A stretch of 25,675 nt of DNA from the IMG/VR virus record IMGVR_UViG_3300005589_000095, positions 1-25,675 of that record, one strand, 5' to 3'. Made by a program: the position numbers and the translations under genes. Below the pieces are notes generated by a model. That model searched no databases and was not told the DNA's origin. It saw only the letters and a program-made list of their open reading frames with translations. Positions 1 to 7,234 of this stretch are shown in pieces. Positions within the stretch are counted from its first letter, which is position 1. The number at the start of each line of letters is the position of its first letter. This stretch comes from a virus.

Positions 1-132
1 AACGATGTCCGTGCGCTCTGCCACTGGCTTGTCGCGGTTCATCGTGTAATGCGAATGGACCCGCGCCGGAATGTGCGCAGGTCCGTTGTCGTACACGGTG
101 TTGTCGTCGATGCAGTACCAGATGCTTTTCAT
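1..132 (-). CDS. Hypothetical protein, cut by the window edge
   Basis: An ATG at 132 on the minus strand opens a frame of 44 codons that runs off the left edge without a stop. The protein begins MKSIWYCIDDNTVYDNG and is polar with several aromatic residues. I do not recognise it. A GAGGTAGAG stretch lies about 10 bases upstream and may be a weak ribosome site. It is the last visible gene of the leftward string that starts at 2707, so a late or virion-associated role is possible, but that comes from position only. Confidence 0.55.
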   Translation of the reverse strand, partial: MKSIWYCIDDNTVYDNGPAHIPARVHSHYTMNRDKPVAERTDIV

Positions 133-171
133 AGTCAGGACTCTACCTCGGGTAAGCTGTCAACTCCAGCC

Positions 172-600
172 TCAATACAGCGGACATTGCTTGCCGTACT
201 TCTTCTCAAACTCTGCGCCGGACAGCGTCTTGGCGTCCAGCTGCTCCTGTTTCGGTACATCGAACCTGCGGTGCCAGCTCTCGCTCACTCGCTCATTGAA
301 GGCGCGGTCCTCCGCCTGTGCCGCCAGCAGGGCGTCGTACTGCGCCTCTGTGATGAGCCCATTCATCTGCCACTCCACCCACTTGTCGTGGCTGTCAGCC
401 TTACGCAGGAGCTCTCCGAAGGCGTCCTCGGCTGCCGCAATGCTCTTCTCGTTGGCTGGGACTTTGAGCGCCTGCGCGAAGATGGGCTTGTTCAGTCCGC
501 CAGCCGCAATCATTCGATGGGTGATGTCGTAGCGGCTAAAGGCATCCTTGAGGCGGAGTCGCCCGAGCCTTGCCAGTACGTGATTGCGACTGTAGTTCAC
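172..600 (-). CDS. Hypothetical protein, 142 aa
   Basis: The frame opens with GTG at 600, which shares the four bases GTGA with the stop of the upstream gene, a tight translational-coupling arrangement. The product is charged and apparently soluble, with helix-like runs (residues about 45-115 rich in Ala, Glu, Gln and Lys) and no membrane segment or signal peptide. It ends KKYGKQCPLY. I see no recognisable catalytic motif. It lies in the leftward string downstream of the large structural protein, so a late-gene role is possible. Confidence 0.7.
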   Translation of the reverse strand: MNYSRNHVLARLGRLRLKDAFSRYDITHRMIAAGGLNKPIFAQALKVPANEKSIAAAEDAFGELLRKADSHDKWVEWQMNGLITEAQYDALLAAQAEDRAFNERVSESWHRRFDVPKQEQLDAKTLSGAEFEKKYGKQCPLY

Positions 601-932
601 CGGTAATCACTCAGGTAAACGACGTTGTCCGCCTCTACCCGCTCCTCGGGTGGCTGCGGGATTCTCTCCAGCACAGCAAGCACCCAGCAGTTTCTCGCGT
701 TGTCTACGCCCCAGCGTGCATACGCTGCCAGCTTCATCAGCTCGTGACGGTCTCCGCCCACTCTGTGCAGCAGGTCTTCCCACACCATCTCAATGACACC
801 GCCGTCCATAGTACGACCGAACGAAGCCACCTCCTTCAGGATGCAGCCCTCCGGCACCTGCTCGTACAGCTCGTTGAGCGTGGGGTCCGTCGTCTTGGGC
901 ATGGGGAGCCAGTCCTCGTAGCCGGTCAGCAT
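597..932 (-). CDS. Hypothetical protein, 111 aa
   Basis: ATG at 932, with GGGAGGACCT just upstream as ribosome site. The start overlaps the stop of the 46-residue gene before it (ATGCTGA), and its own stop overlaps the next gene. The protein is acidic to neutral; residues about 40-80 (the FGRTMDGGVIEMVWEDLLHR region) could be a strand followed by an amphipathic helix. There is no signal peptide or transmembrane segment. Family unknown. The overlaps on both sides argue that it is really translated. Confidence 0.7.
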   Translation of the reverse strand: MLTGYEDWLPMPKTTDPTLNELYEQVPEGCILKEVASFGRTMDGGVIEMVWEDLLHRVGGDRHELMKLAAYARWGVDNARNCWVLAVLERIPQPPEERVEADNVVYLSDYR

Positions 933-1066
933 AGGTCCTCCCTGAGCCTAACCGGTCGAAAGCGGTCAAAGCGACCAAACCACCATAGCTCTCGCCGGCG
1001 ATATTCGCGCTCCTGCTCTGCGAGCTTCCGATACAGCCGAGAGATGTAGTTGGTGGGCACAGTCAT
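926..1066 (-). CDS. Small basic hypothetical protein, 46 aa
   Basis: A short frame starting at ATG 1066 and fitting exactly between its neighbours: its ATG overlaps the upstream stop as ATGA and its TGA overlaps the downstream ATG as ATGCTGA. The product is very basic and arginine-rich, with YRKLAEQEREYRRRELWW in the first half, which could form a charged amphipathic helix. The stop/start overlaps on both ends are the main support. Function unknown; small basic peptides at this place in phages can be lysis accessories, but nothing here proves that. Confidence 0.55.
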   Translation of the reverse strand: MTVPTNYISRLYRKLAEQEREYRRRELWWFGRFDRFRPVRLREDLC

Positions 1067-1260
1067 TTGTCGGTAACCAACCGCGGGATGATGCCGAGCT
1101 CCTCAAGGAACACCCACACCAACAGCGCGGTCAACACCAGCTGGAATGCAGCCAGTGCAAAGTTGCCGGACATCGCCAGCTCATAAAAGCTCGCGCCGAA
1201 CAGCGTGAACATGATGGCAGCCACCGCTGCCCGTTTGTACTCAACCTTAATCCTAACCAT
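1063..1260 (-). CDS. Small two-helix membrane protein, holin-like candidate
   Basis: I take ATG at 1260 as the start (65 aa) because AAGGTGG lies 8 bases upstream and the start overlaps the TAG of the preceding gene; an in-frame ATG at 1302 would need a 50-base overlap. Two hydrophobic segments are visible, about residues 10-29 (around AAIMFTLFGASFYELAM) and 34-58 (around AAFQLVLTALLVWVFL), with a basic N-terminus (MVRIKVEYKR) and charged tail. Size and topology fit a class II-like holin next to late genes, but no endolysin is visible nearby, so any small membrane protein remains possible. Confidence 0.65.
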   Translation of the reverse strand: MVRIKVEYKRAAVAAIMFTLFGASFYELAMSGNFALAAFQLVLTALLVWVFLEELGIIPRLVTDK

Positions 1261-2593
1261 CGTCGTCACCACCTTGATAGAAATTGCGATGACGGAACTC
1301 ATACTCCGCCACCTTGGGTCTTCCCTGTGAATACTTGTCGGCTATCGTGCGGGCATCCATCACCTTGGTGCCGGCGTGCCCACCGCCTACCCGTCCGGTC
1401 TTATCACGACCAATGAACAGGCAGCCCAGCTGCATCGGGTCGCGGGCTCTGCTGAACGTCAGCACCGTCCCACGGCTAAACGCCGAGTGGCTCTCGAAGG
1501 ATGCAGATACAGTGGCTGCACTGTCGCTAGGATTCATTAGGTGGACCGCCCTGTCGTTGTACACACCGCTCTTCGTGTTCGGTGTTGCCACTCCGCTCTC
1601 TGCGGACAGTGACAGGCAGCTTTGTGTGCCGTCCGGTGCTACGGTCCCCAGCATGAAGCGCATATCATCTTCAACGGTCTCCAGTGCAGTGGTTGCACCT
1701 GCGAACAACACGGATGCGTGATACTCGTTATCAGGGAACAGCGTGTCGAGCCTCTGGTGTGGGCTCAGGTAGGTTGGCGTAGGTGCGAAGCCTACTCTCA
1801 GGCTGTATCCGCCCATGAGCTTCAGGCACAGGAAGGTGACTGACGCATCGGCAGTGCCGGCTACCTTGGTGCAAGTGAATCCGGTGTCGGTGATGCTGCC
1901 TACCGTGAAGGTCTGCAGTGTCGGCGTTGATGCCACGTAATCCAGCTCTGCAATCATCGCGGTGCTGGTGCTGTAGCTATCACTGTTGCTTGGGCTTGCT
2001 CCGTGCTCATCGGCTGCGGCTACTGACGCATAGCTGCTGTTGCCGTAGAAGCTGACAGCCATGCTGGCGTTGTTGCTGCTCCCGCCCATGGCAGAAGGGT
2101 TGCCAAAGCACACGATGGCGTCTGGCTGGAATGTGGTGGTGATGTCGGTGGTACCGGTGCCGTTGATGGTGGCATCCACCAGCTCGGCTTGGGCTACACC
2201 TTCCTGAAACAGGGTCGAGACGTAGTCGCCCTGCGTACCCACGTTGCTGAAGTCGGTTGCGATACCGCCCTCGGTCAGTCCGGTGAGGGCTGACTCGTAC
2301 AGGAGGTTCGCGCTGTTGCTCTGGTCGCCGGCACCAATGACCGCGTCGTTGCGTGATGCTGTGCCTGAGTTAGCCGCACCATCCTCAGCACTCAACGTAA
2401 AAAGGCGCTGACCGTTTCCGCCTATCGACAGACCGATGCCAACGCCTACGTGGTCGCTCTCTTGGTTCTTCTGGGCTCGTGCCCCGAGGTGTACGCCGAA
2501 GACCGGCGAAGGAAAGCCGGCGCGGGCTACATTCTCGCTGCCGGTTGCGACGGGGACCGTCTTGGTGATGGCTGTTGCTGCTTCACGCCGCAC
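1253..2593 (-). CDS. Putative virion/tail structural protein, 446 aa, Ser/Thr/Ala-rich
   Basis: A long frame from GTG 2593 to TAG 1255. The composition (Ser, Thr, Ala, Gly, Asn; few Lys; no signal peptide) is that of a beta-rich phage structural or receptor-binding protein. It looks internally duplicated: LSAEDGAANSG at about 67-77 followed by ND at 82 matches LSAESGVATPN at about 329-339 followed by ND at 346. No ribosome site stands before the GTG, whereas the 36-codon frame upstream (2707-2597) is in the same frame, has a strong ribosome site and is separated only by TAG plus one codon. The real product may therefore be a 484-codon protein read through, or interrupted at, the amber codon. 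The family is not recognised. Confidence 0.7.
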   Translation of the reverse strand: MRREAATAITKTVPVATGSENVARAGFPSPVFGVHLGARAQKNQESDHVGVGIGLSIGGNGQRLFTLSAEDGAANSGTASRNDAVIGAGDQSNSANLLYESALTGLTEGGIATDFSNVGTQGDYVSTLFQEGVAQAELVDATINGTGTTDITTTFQPDAIVCFGNPSAMGGSSNNASMAVSFYGNSSYASVAAADEHGASPSNSDSYSTSTAMIAELDYVASTPTLQTFTVGSITDTGFTCTKVAGTADASVTFLCLKLMGGYSLRVGFAPTPTYLSPHQRLDTLFPDNEYHASVLFAGATTALETVEDDMRFMLGTVAPDGTQSCLSLSAESGVATPNTKSGVYNDRAVHLMNPSDSAATVSASFESHSAFSRGTVLTFSRARDPMQLGCLFIGRDKTGRVGGGHAGTKVMDARTIADKYSQGRPKVAEYEFRHRNFYQGGDDDG

Positions 2594-2596
2594 AGG

Positions 2597-2707
2597 CTAC
2601 ACCCACATCGTGATGCCGCAACTCCCTGAGTCGCCCCACCACTCGTGACCGATTACTGCCAGCGGGTCTACAGGGTCGGCGGTTTTAATAACATCAGTGG
2701 TCTTCAT
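2597..2707 (-). CDS. Short frame (36 aa), probably the N-terminus of the downstream structural protein
   Basis: ATG 2707 follows AAGGAGAGCGAA, one of the best ribosome sites on this strand. The frame reads MKTTDVIKTADPVDPLAVIG and ends GDSGSCGITMWV at a TAG (2599-2597). The next in-frame codons are CCT and then GTG 2593, the apparent start of the 446-residue protein, so the two frames are one reading frame interrupted by an amber codon. It could be a true small gene, the start of a readthrough product, a fresh nonsense mutation (CAG to TAG would restore it) or a sequencing error. I favour a single gene. Confidence 0.55.
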   Translation of the reverse strand: MKTTDVIKTADPVDPLAVIGHEWWGDSGSCGITMWV

Positions 2708-2754
2708 TTCGCTCTCCTTTGCAGTTCCCAAACACTACACGAAACACCCCTTAA

Positions 2755-4220
2755 CTCAAGGGCTTAACGCCCTCAAAAAGTACCCGTACCTTTCACTTTT
2801 TGAAAGTTACTGGAATTTTTTGGCGGCACGCCGGCAGGACGCTACCCTCTGCTGCGGTTATAGCTCTCCGATGCTCGTCAGCACCCCTATGCCCTTTCCG
2901 CCACGGTCACCATGCTCGCAAGGTGCCGCTGTGTGTCTGCGTTCCACACCGCAGCGTGCCATTAACTGAATCAGGGTTTGTGGCAGCAGGAGACCACCGA
3001 GACCGCTTTGTTCGCTTAAATGCCGGTAGCGAACCGACTGCGCCCTGCTTCTTGTCACTGACGCCTGCTCGTGAGCTCTTCAAAAGGCGCCGGCAGTAAC
3101 CCCAAACCGATGCAATCGCTTAGAGAGAACCCGCTACTTAACGCTACTCGCGGTCGTACCCCAGAACTCTTAGACCATAACAGAGCCAGCATTTCGCCCC
3201 GAAGGGCTTCTGGGTGCGTCTGGGCGCTTTTGCCTACACCTACGACGGTGCAGTTGCTTCGCGGGGTCTTTCTAAACAATCGTAAAGGTGTGGAAGGGCT
3301 GAGACTACACCCAACACTGGAGCCGCCTTTGAGACCGTACCCTTTCGGTTAATCTCGTGTCCACCCCGCCAAGGCAGGGTCCGTACTCCACGACAGCCAA
3401 TTTCTTTTACAGCGCTGGCGATAGCCCTGTTCTACCGAGCATCTCGAAGTTCGTCCTCTTACCCTGCGCAGCTAACGCCGAGTATTTGGGCTCCCCTCAA
3501 TCCCGTCGGACCTTGGAGGTCGTCTGGTAGGTCATTACCCGTAGGCTGACCGTTATGCCGCTTTTGCTCTGGCACCGACAGGCGTCTTTCCATTTTCGCA
3601 TTAACGAATTAATAGTTCGTCGCTAAGGGTGGACTCGAACCACCGACTGCTTGCTTTCAAGGCAAGAGCTCTACCAACTGAGCTACTAAGCTAAGCATAT
3701 CTACGACGAGCGCCTGCCTGTGCCTTCACTGGGTTGCCCCAGCAAAATAACACCCGACGTCTGTTTTCACCTGACGGCTACTCACGGTTCTGGCGACTCA
3801 CGGCGTTACCCGCATTCCGCATTTGCAACTGGTCTGGCGCCCTCGGCTATCAACCTTGAACCTCCAGTCCTACCCCTTACTCATCGCCAGTTCGCTGCTT
3901 TTGAGCGCACCTATGGCTTCTCACGCCATCGGAATCCAGCCAGAGTTACCCACCTTCATCCTTTTCAATGCAGCAGCTTCGCCGGTCCGGTCCGCCTTTT
4001 ACGAACCCCGTGCCCTGTAAGCACGCTGAGCGAGGCTTGCATGGTCTGACCACCTTGGTGGCGGGTACGTGTATGCCCGTATCCCTTTGACCGATATCAC
4101 TACCGGCTATCCACGCCATGCCGCGTCTGTCTCATCAGTTTTGCTGTTCCCGCGTGAGCCGAAGCCCGTTGGGTTCACCGCTTCGTCTGAGACGAATGTC
4201 GCTGCCGAAGCAGCGATTAA
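2755..4220 (-). ncRNA. Candidate giant structured non-coding RNA with an embedded tRNA-like gene
   Basis: About 1.5 kb between the structural operon and the gene ending at 4250 has no convincing reading frame on either strand, although genes elsewhere overlap. It starts just after a TATAAT promoter on the minus strand. Read leftward it is full of short stable hairpins: GCTGC-TTCG-GCAGC and TTCGTCT-AGACGAA near the start, CCACC-AA-GGTGG, ACC-GAAA-GGGT (a GNRA loop), GCCC-TTCG-GGGC, and CTTTCA-TGAAAG plus GGGC-GCCC near the end. A tRNA-like fold lies at 3621-3692. Phage giant RNAs of the GOLLD and ROOL classes are known to lie next to tRNA genes, and some GOLLD examples contain one; that makes GOLLD-like the first guess. 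Class assignment is inference, and I see no clear poly-U terminator, so the 3' end is approximate. Confidence 0.6.
3621..3692 (-). tRNA. tRNA-like gene, anticodon UGA (Ser-type), inside the giant RNA
   Basis: On the minus strand: D stem GCTC/GAGC with loop AGTTGGTA, anticodon stem CTTGC/GCAAG with loop CTTGAAA (anticodon TGA), a 5-base variable region CAGTC, and T arm GGTGG-TTCGAGT-CCACC. The acceptor strands AGCTTAG and CTTAGCG pair at five of seven positions, with mismatches at 1-72 and 5-68. No CCA is encoded (ACGA follows). UGA reads the Ser codon UCA, but bacterial tRNA-Ser carries a long variable arm, which this lacks. It may be a decayed tRNA, or a tRNA-shaped domain of the surrounding RNA. 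Confidence 0.7.
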
Positions 4221-4225
4221 GGAGC

Positions 4226-4253
4226 ATTATACTGTCCAGTGGCTGGAAGTCAA
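4226..4253 (-). promoter_or_regulatory. Promoter with operator-like repeat, driving the giant RNA
   Basis: Minus strand: -35 TTGACT (4253-4248), 16-base spacer, -10 TATAAT (4231-4226). The spacer holds a perfect 13-base inverted repeat, TCCAGCCACTGGA (4247-4235). The TGA stop of the upstream gene lies inside the -35 box. This is the strongest-looking promoter in the window and no gene follows for 1.5 kb. Confidence 0.8.
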
Positions 4254-4546
4254 GCCTTTGGACTTAATAATTCAAAATAATCTTCGCGCTCCCACTGACG
4301 CTTCTCAATCACCTTGCCGGAGGCGTCGGTGTGAACGGCGGTCTGGCGCACTATCTTCGCGCCACTGGTCGTCTGGATGTACTGCGTAAACCCGTAGTAG
4401 GAGTCCAGTCCGACGTCTGCGCCATCGAGCGCAGCCTTAATGCTCTGGATGTGTTCCAGTGTCAGCTCGCTGTCGGACGCTAACTTCGGAATCAGCGGGG
4501 TCACAAGCGCCGCGCCGGCACCCATCAAAAACATTCGTCTATTCAT
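4250..4546 (-). CDS. Hypothetical protein with N-terminal signal-like segment, 98 aa
   Basis: I choose ATG 4546 rather than an ATG further upstream because it overlaps the stop of the preceding gene and places a typical export signal at the N-terminus: NRRMFLMGAGAALVTPLIP, two arginines then a hydrophobic core with small residues. The double-arginine pattern resembles a twin-arginine signal but the consensus is incomplete. The mature part is polar (ELTLEHIQSIKAALDGADV, then a Tyr-rich stretch). Function unknown; probably membrane-anchored or periplasmic. Its TGA stop is part of the -35 box of the giant RNA promoter. Confidence 0.65.
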   Translation of the reverse strand: MNRRMFLMGAGAALVTPLIPKLASDSELTLEHIQSIKAALDGADVGLDSYYGFTQYIQTTSGAKIVRQTAVHTDASGKVIEKRQWEREDYFELLSPKA

Positions 4547-4865
4547 CGCTATCTCTCGGTGGCGGGTCGAGCTGCTCGCCCACCTTCTCGAAGTTAATGT
4601 TCTCGCCGCAGTACCAGCATTCCGCTGGCGCCGCAAAGCAGACCTCTCTGCCCTCGACCGTCAGCGCGTGCTCTGACTTAATCACCGCACCCGCCACGTA
4701 CTCGCTCTCCTTGTACTGAAACGCCTTGCCGCCGCACTTCGTGTGCTTCAGCATCACGTAGCCTTCTTCCGGCTTGGCGAACGCATTGATGTGTCCACGC
4801 TCGTACTGGTCCCTGTTCACCTGTCTGGGCTCGTCACCCTTCCCGCCTACATACGACCTGCTCAA
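4539..4865 (-). CDS. Small zinc-binding-like protein, about 108 aa
   Basis: The likely start is TTG 4865, which overlaps the upstream TGA (TTGA) and has GGAGGAAGCGCA just before it; an upstream ATG at 4922 would overlap the previous gene by about 60 bases. Counting from TTG, H41-x2-C44-G-G and C83-x2-C86-G form the two halves of a probable zinc ribbon (KHTKCGG and ECWYCGE). The C-terminus is acidic and Pro-rich (QLDPPPRDSDE). It may bind nucleic acid or a partner protein; the family is unknown. Confidence 0.65.
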   Translation of the reverse strand: MSRSYVGGKGDEPRQVNRDQYERGHINAFAKPEEGYVMLKHTKCGGKAFQYKESEYVAGAVIKSEHALTVEGREVCFAAPAECWYCGENINFEKVGEQLDPPPRDSDE

Positions 4866-5398
4866 TGCGCTTCCTCCACCTGTCTGGCTTTCAGCGTGAC
4901 CCGCATCAGCCCCTCGTTCCACCGGACGATTGCCGGCAACGGCTTGTCCTCAAGGTCGACCTCCGCCGCCGCTAAAAGGACGCCGTCCATGGCGTCAAAC
5001 AGCACAACGTGCTTCGTCTCGCGGGCTCTCGGGATGTCAGGTATCTGCACCGACAAGCCTGCGGCAAGCACTCCATCGACAAACTGAAACACGCCCAGCG
5101 GATTCCGCCCCACCTGATACAGAGCCGGAACGTCGCTCATCGTCATATCAAGGTCAAAGGCGGGCTCGTAGCCGCCCGTACACAGCGCCACACTGATGTG
5201 GTACGCGCCGTCAAGCCCTCGCTTGTTCACTAGCGCCTGCGCCGAACCATAAGTGAACAGCGTGCTAGGCTCTCTGGTTGCGCCTACAAAGCCGTCTGGC
5301 TGCAGCCCGAACCAGCCTAGCACTGTCGCCACGAAACCCAGCCCTAGGACCAGCAGGACGCCCGTAGTGGCGCCTGCGAAGAAGATTAACCACGACAC
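4862..5398 (-). CDS. Hypothetical membrane-anchored protein, 178 aa
   Basis: GTG 5398 follows GGAGGGCTAGGC. Residues about 3-30 form one long hydrophobic helix (around LIFFAGATTGVLLVLGLGF and AAVLGWFG-like sequence), so the protein should be anchored in the inner membrane by its N-terminus. The remainder is soluble, beta-strand-like and acidic (around AFDLDMTMSDVPALYQVG and VDLEDKPLPAIVRWNEG). No catalytic motif is visible. It is the second gene of the operon begun by the HTH-like protein at 5658, and its stop overlaps the next start. Confidence 0.7.
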   Translation of the reverse strand: MSWLIFFAGATTGVLLVLGLGFVATVLGWFGLQPDGFVGATREPSTLFTYGSAQALVNKRGLDGAYHISVALCTGGYEPAFDLDMTMSDVPALYQVGRNPLGVFQFVDGVLAAGLSVQIPDIPRARETKHVVLFDAMDGVLLAAAEVDLEDKPLPAIVRWNEGLMRVTLKARQVEEAH

Positions 5399-5400
5399 GC

Positions 5401-5658
5401 CTAGCCCTCCGCCGGATAGCGGGGCTCAGCAAAGCCGAGCTCCAGTTTGAACAGCCGCAAAGCTGAATCAGGCATGGGCAGGTAGCTGACAGACTCGGGG
5501 TCCGCCTTCCACGCAAAGATGTATGTACGCGAATAGCCGGTAATATCCTGAATGAATGGGACCTCCGCCTTTCGCTCCTGTGAGGCAAGCAGCTCCTTGA
5601 AGCGGCGGGTCTTCAGCAGCTTCAGGAATTGCTTGTTGTTTTGGTCTTTTACTTTCAT
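5401..5658 (-). CDS. Small HTH-like DNA-binding protein, candidate regulator
   Basis: An 85-residue protein with a basic N-terminal half (MKVKDQNNKQFLKLLKTRRF) and a segment that fits a helix-turn-helix: FIQDITGYSRTYIFAWK at about 35-51, Gly at the turn and a Ser-Arg-rich recognition helix, followed by PMPDSALRLFKLELGF, which resembles the last helix of Cro/CI-type domains. Its promoter (5667-5695) carries the shared operator-like repeat and lies 8 bases from the ATG, with no Shine-Dalgarno between, so the mRNA should be leaderless, as for lambda cI from PRM. It is a candidate for the protein that reads the repeat. HTH assignment is by eye. Confidence 0.65.
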   Translation of the reverse strand: MKVKDQNNKQFLKLLKTRRFKELLASQERKAEVPFIQDITGYSRTYIFAWKADPESVSYLPMPDSALRLFKLELGFAEPRYPAEG

Positions 5659-5666
5659 GGGCGCCT

Positions 5667-5695
5667 AGAATAAGTGCAGTCACTGGACAATACAA
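5667..5695 (-). promoter_or_regulatory. Operator-type promoter of the HTH gene, leaderless
   Basis: Minus strand: -35 TTGTAT (5695-5690), 17-base spacer, -10 TATTCT (5672-5667). The spacer contains TCCAGTGACTGCA (5687-5675), a degenerate copy of the shared inverted repeat. Only 8 bases separate the -10 from the ATG at 5658. Confidence 0.6.
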
Positions 5696-5708
5696 GGGCT
5701 GTACTTGG

Positions 5709-7223
5709 TTATTCGTACTCGGGCTCGAACGCATCAGGGTCTGAATAGCTAGAGCCCATGCTGGTTTTGGACGGAACCTCCTCTGCGAAGGTCATAGCCA
5801 GCGCGTCGCCGGTGTCCGGTGATGCCACGCCACGCTTCTCCATATCCTCCTTGCGCTCCAGCCTCATGCGCATGGCGATGTCGTACTCGTACTGTGGCGC
5901 AATAAGGTCCTCCTTCAGCGGGTTGTCGCTCGGAATAGCGCCGTGCCCCTCTATCCAGCGCTTCATCCTGTACCACATCAGGATGCGCTGGTTATAGAAA
6001 ATCTTGCCATCCCAGCCCTTATTGCTCAGGCGCTCGCCGGCATACACAGGGACCACATTGTCGTAGCCCAGCTGTACCAGCAGCAGATACACGCCATGCC
6101 CGTGACCGTTGGCGTCAACGAACACGATGTCTGGGGTAAATTTGTTGATGGCTTCCGCAATCCTGCCAGCAATCGAGGTGTGATTGCCCTCTCGGAACCG
6201 AATGATGTCGGGGAACATGACGTTACCCTGCCGGCGCACAATGACGTTCTCGGCGGTGCCATACGAGCCGATGTCGATACCCATAATCTTCGGCAAGGAC
6301 ACAGGCAGCTTCCGCGGGTCGGCGTAGCGCTCGCTCTTCGGGTCGCCGCGGTCCTCCGCCTTTTCGACGTCGTAGATACTGATGAGCTGCTTGGCGCCGG
6401 TCGATGGGAACTCGCCGCGAACACGAACCTTCACGAAGTCCGAGTCGATACCGTAATCCTCAATCCACTCGGCAATCTGGTTCTGGTCCGCCATCTTGGC
6501 GTTGCGGCTGTCCACCTGATAGGTGACCCAGCGCCGGCGGAACTTCGTCCAGCATTGGCGGAAGCGAGTGGAGTTATCGGTCGGGTTACCAAAGGCGAAC
6601 CACATCGCGCCGGCTGTCGTCATGGCGCCCTCGGTCACCTCCCAGATAATGGAGTCAATCTCTGACGCCTCATCCATGATGACCAGTACGTGCGCCTCGT
6701 GAGTACCGGCGAACGCTGATGAGTTGCTGGCAGACCATGGCACCGCGGTAGCGAACCATGTCGCCTCCCTGCCCTTGCGCTTCAGCTGTGTTGCTGTGTG
6801 CTGGAACCAGTGCCCGATAAGGCAGACGTCGTTCCACTTCGCCAGCTCTCGCCACGTTTTGGTGGTCAGCTGGTTCTGGGTATTGGCGGTCACTACCACC
6901 TGCGGATTCGGTCGGGTAGCCATGAACCAGATGATGAGCCATGCCACCAGCGCCGTCTTGCCGACACCGTGACCCGACGTCACCGCCATCCTGATGGCTT
7001 GCTCGGCGGGAAACCCCGCCCTGATTAGTTGCCCCAGCTTATGGAGGAAGTCGCGCTGCCAGTCGTCTGGACCGTCGAACGCGGCTAGGGGCGTGCCCTT
7101 CTCTCCCCACGGAAACACGAACAACACGAACCCCAAGGGGTCCGCGTAAAAGTCCAGCATCTTCTTACCAAGGTCTCGTTCAACCTCCTCGTCCGGTGAG
7201 AGGTCCGAGGCTGCCTGAGCCAT
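5709..7223 (-). CDS. terL: Terminase large subunit (ATPase and nuclease of the packaging motor)
   Basis: A 504-residue protein with the complete TerL signature. The N-terminal ATPase has Walker A SGHGVGKT (83-90), Walker B VLVIMDEA (179-186) and coupling motif FGNPT (211-215). The C-terminal RNase H-like nuclease has its acidic residues at D317 (GIDIGS), D370 (VFVDANG) and D470/D473 (SPDTGDAL). The length is normal for the family, so it looks complete and active. The protein cuts concatemeric DNA and pumps it into proheads while docked on the portal. ATG 7223 has GGAG about 8 bases upstream. Unusually, terS lies about 3.2 kb upstream, with tail genes between them. Confidence 0.97.
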   Translation of the reverse strand: MAQAASDLSPDEEVERDLGKKMLDFYADPLGFVLFVFPWGEKGTPLAAFDGPDDWQRDFLHKLGQLIRAGFPAEQAIRMAVTSGHGVGKTALVAWLIIWFMATRPNPQVVVTANTQNQLTTKTWRELAKWNDVCLIGHWFQHTATQLKRKGREATWFATAVPWSASNSSAFAGTHEAHVLVIMDEASEIDSIIWEVTEGAMTTAGAMWFAFGNPTDNSTRFRQCWTKFRRRWVTYQVDSRNAKMADQNQIAEWIEDYGIDSDFVKVRVRGEFPSTGAKQLISIYDVEKAEDRGDPKSERYADPRKLPVSLPKIMGIDIGSYGTAENVIVRRQGNVMFPDIIRFREGNHTSIAGRIAEAINKFTPDIVFVDANGHGHGVYLLLVQLGYDNVVPVYAGERLSNKGWDGKIFYNQRILMWYRMKRWIEGHGAIPSDNPLKEDLIAPQYEYDIAMRMRLERKEDMEKRGVASPDTGDALAMTFAEEVPSKTSMGSSYSDPDAFEPEYE

Positions 7224-7234
7224 TGGCTACTCCG

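Noticed and set aside
2755-4220. Group I intron, RNase P RNA, tmRNA or rRNA as identity of the large RNA
   Set aside because: I looked for their conserved core signatures by eye and found none; the flanking sequences also do not form a split gene.
2697-4389. Several open frames of 65-110 codons on the plus strand in the 1.5 kb RNA region
   Set aside because: They overlap each other in different frames, lack ribosome sites, have Ser/Pro/Arg-rich shadow-like composition, and lie opposite to the strand of the local genes.
5943-6665. 240-codon plus-strand frame opposite terL
   Set aside because: It is the antisense shadow of the strongly supported terL gene and shows no family resemblance or ribosome site.
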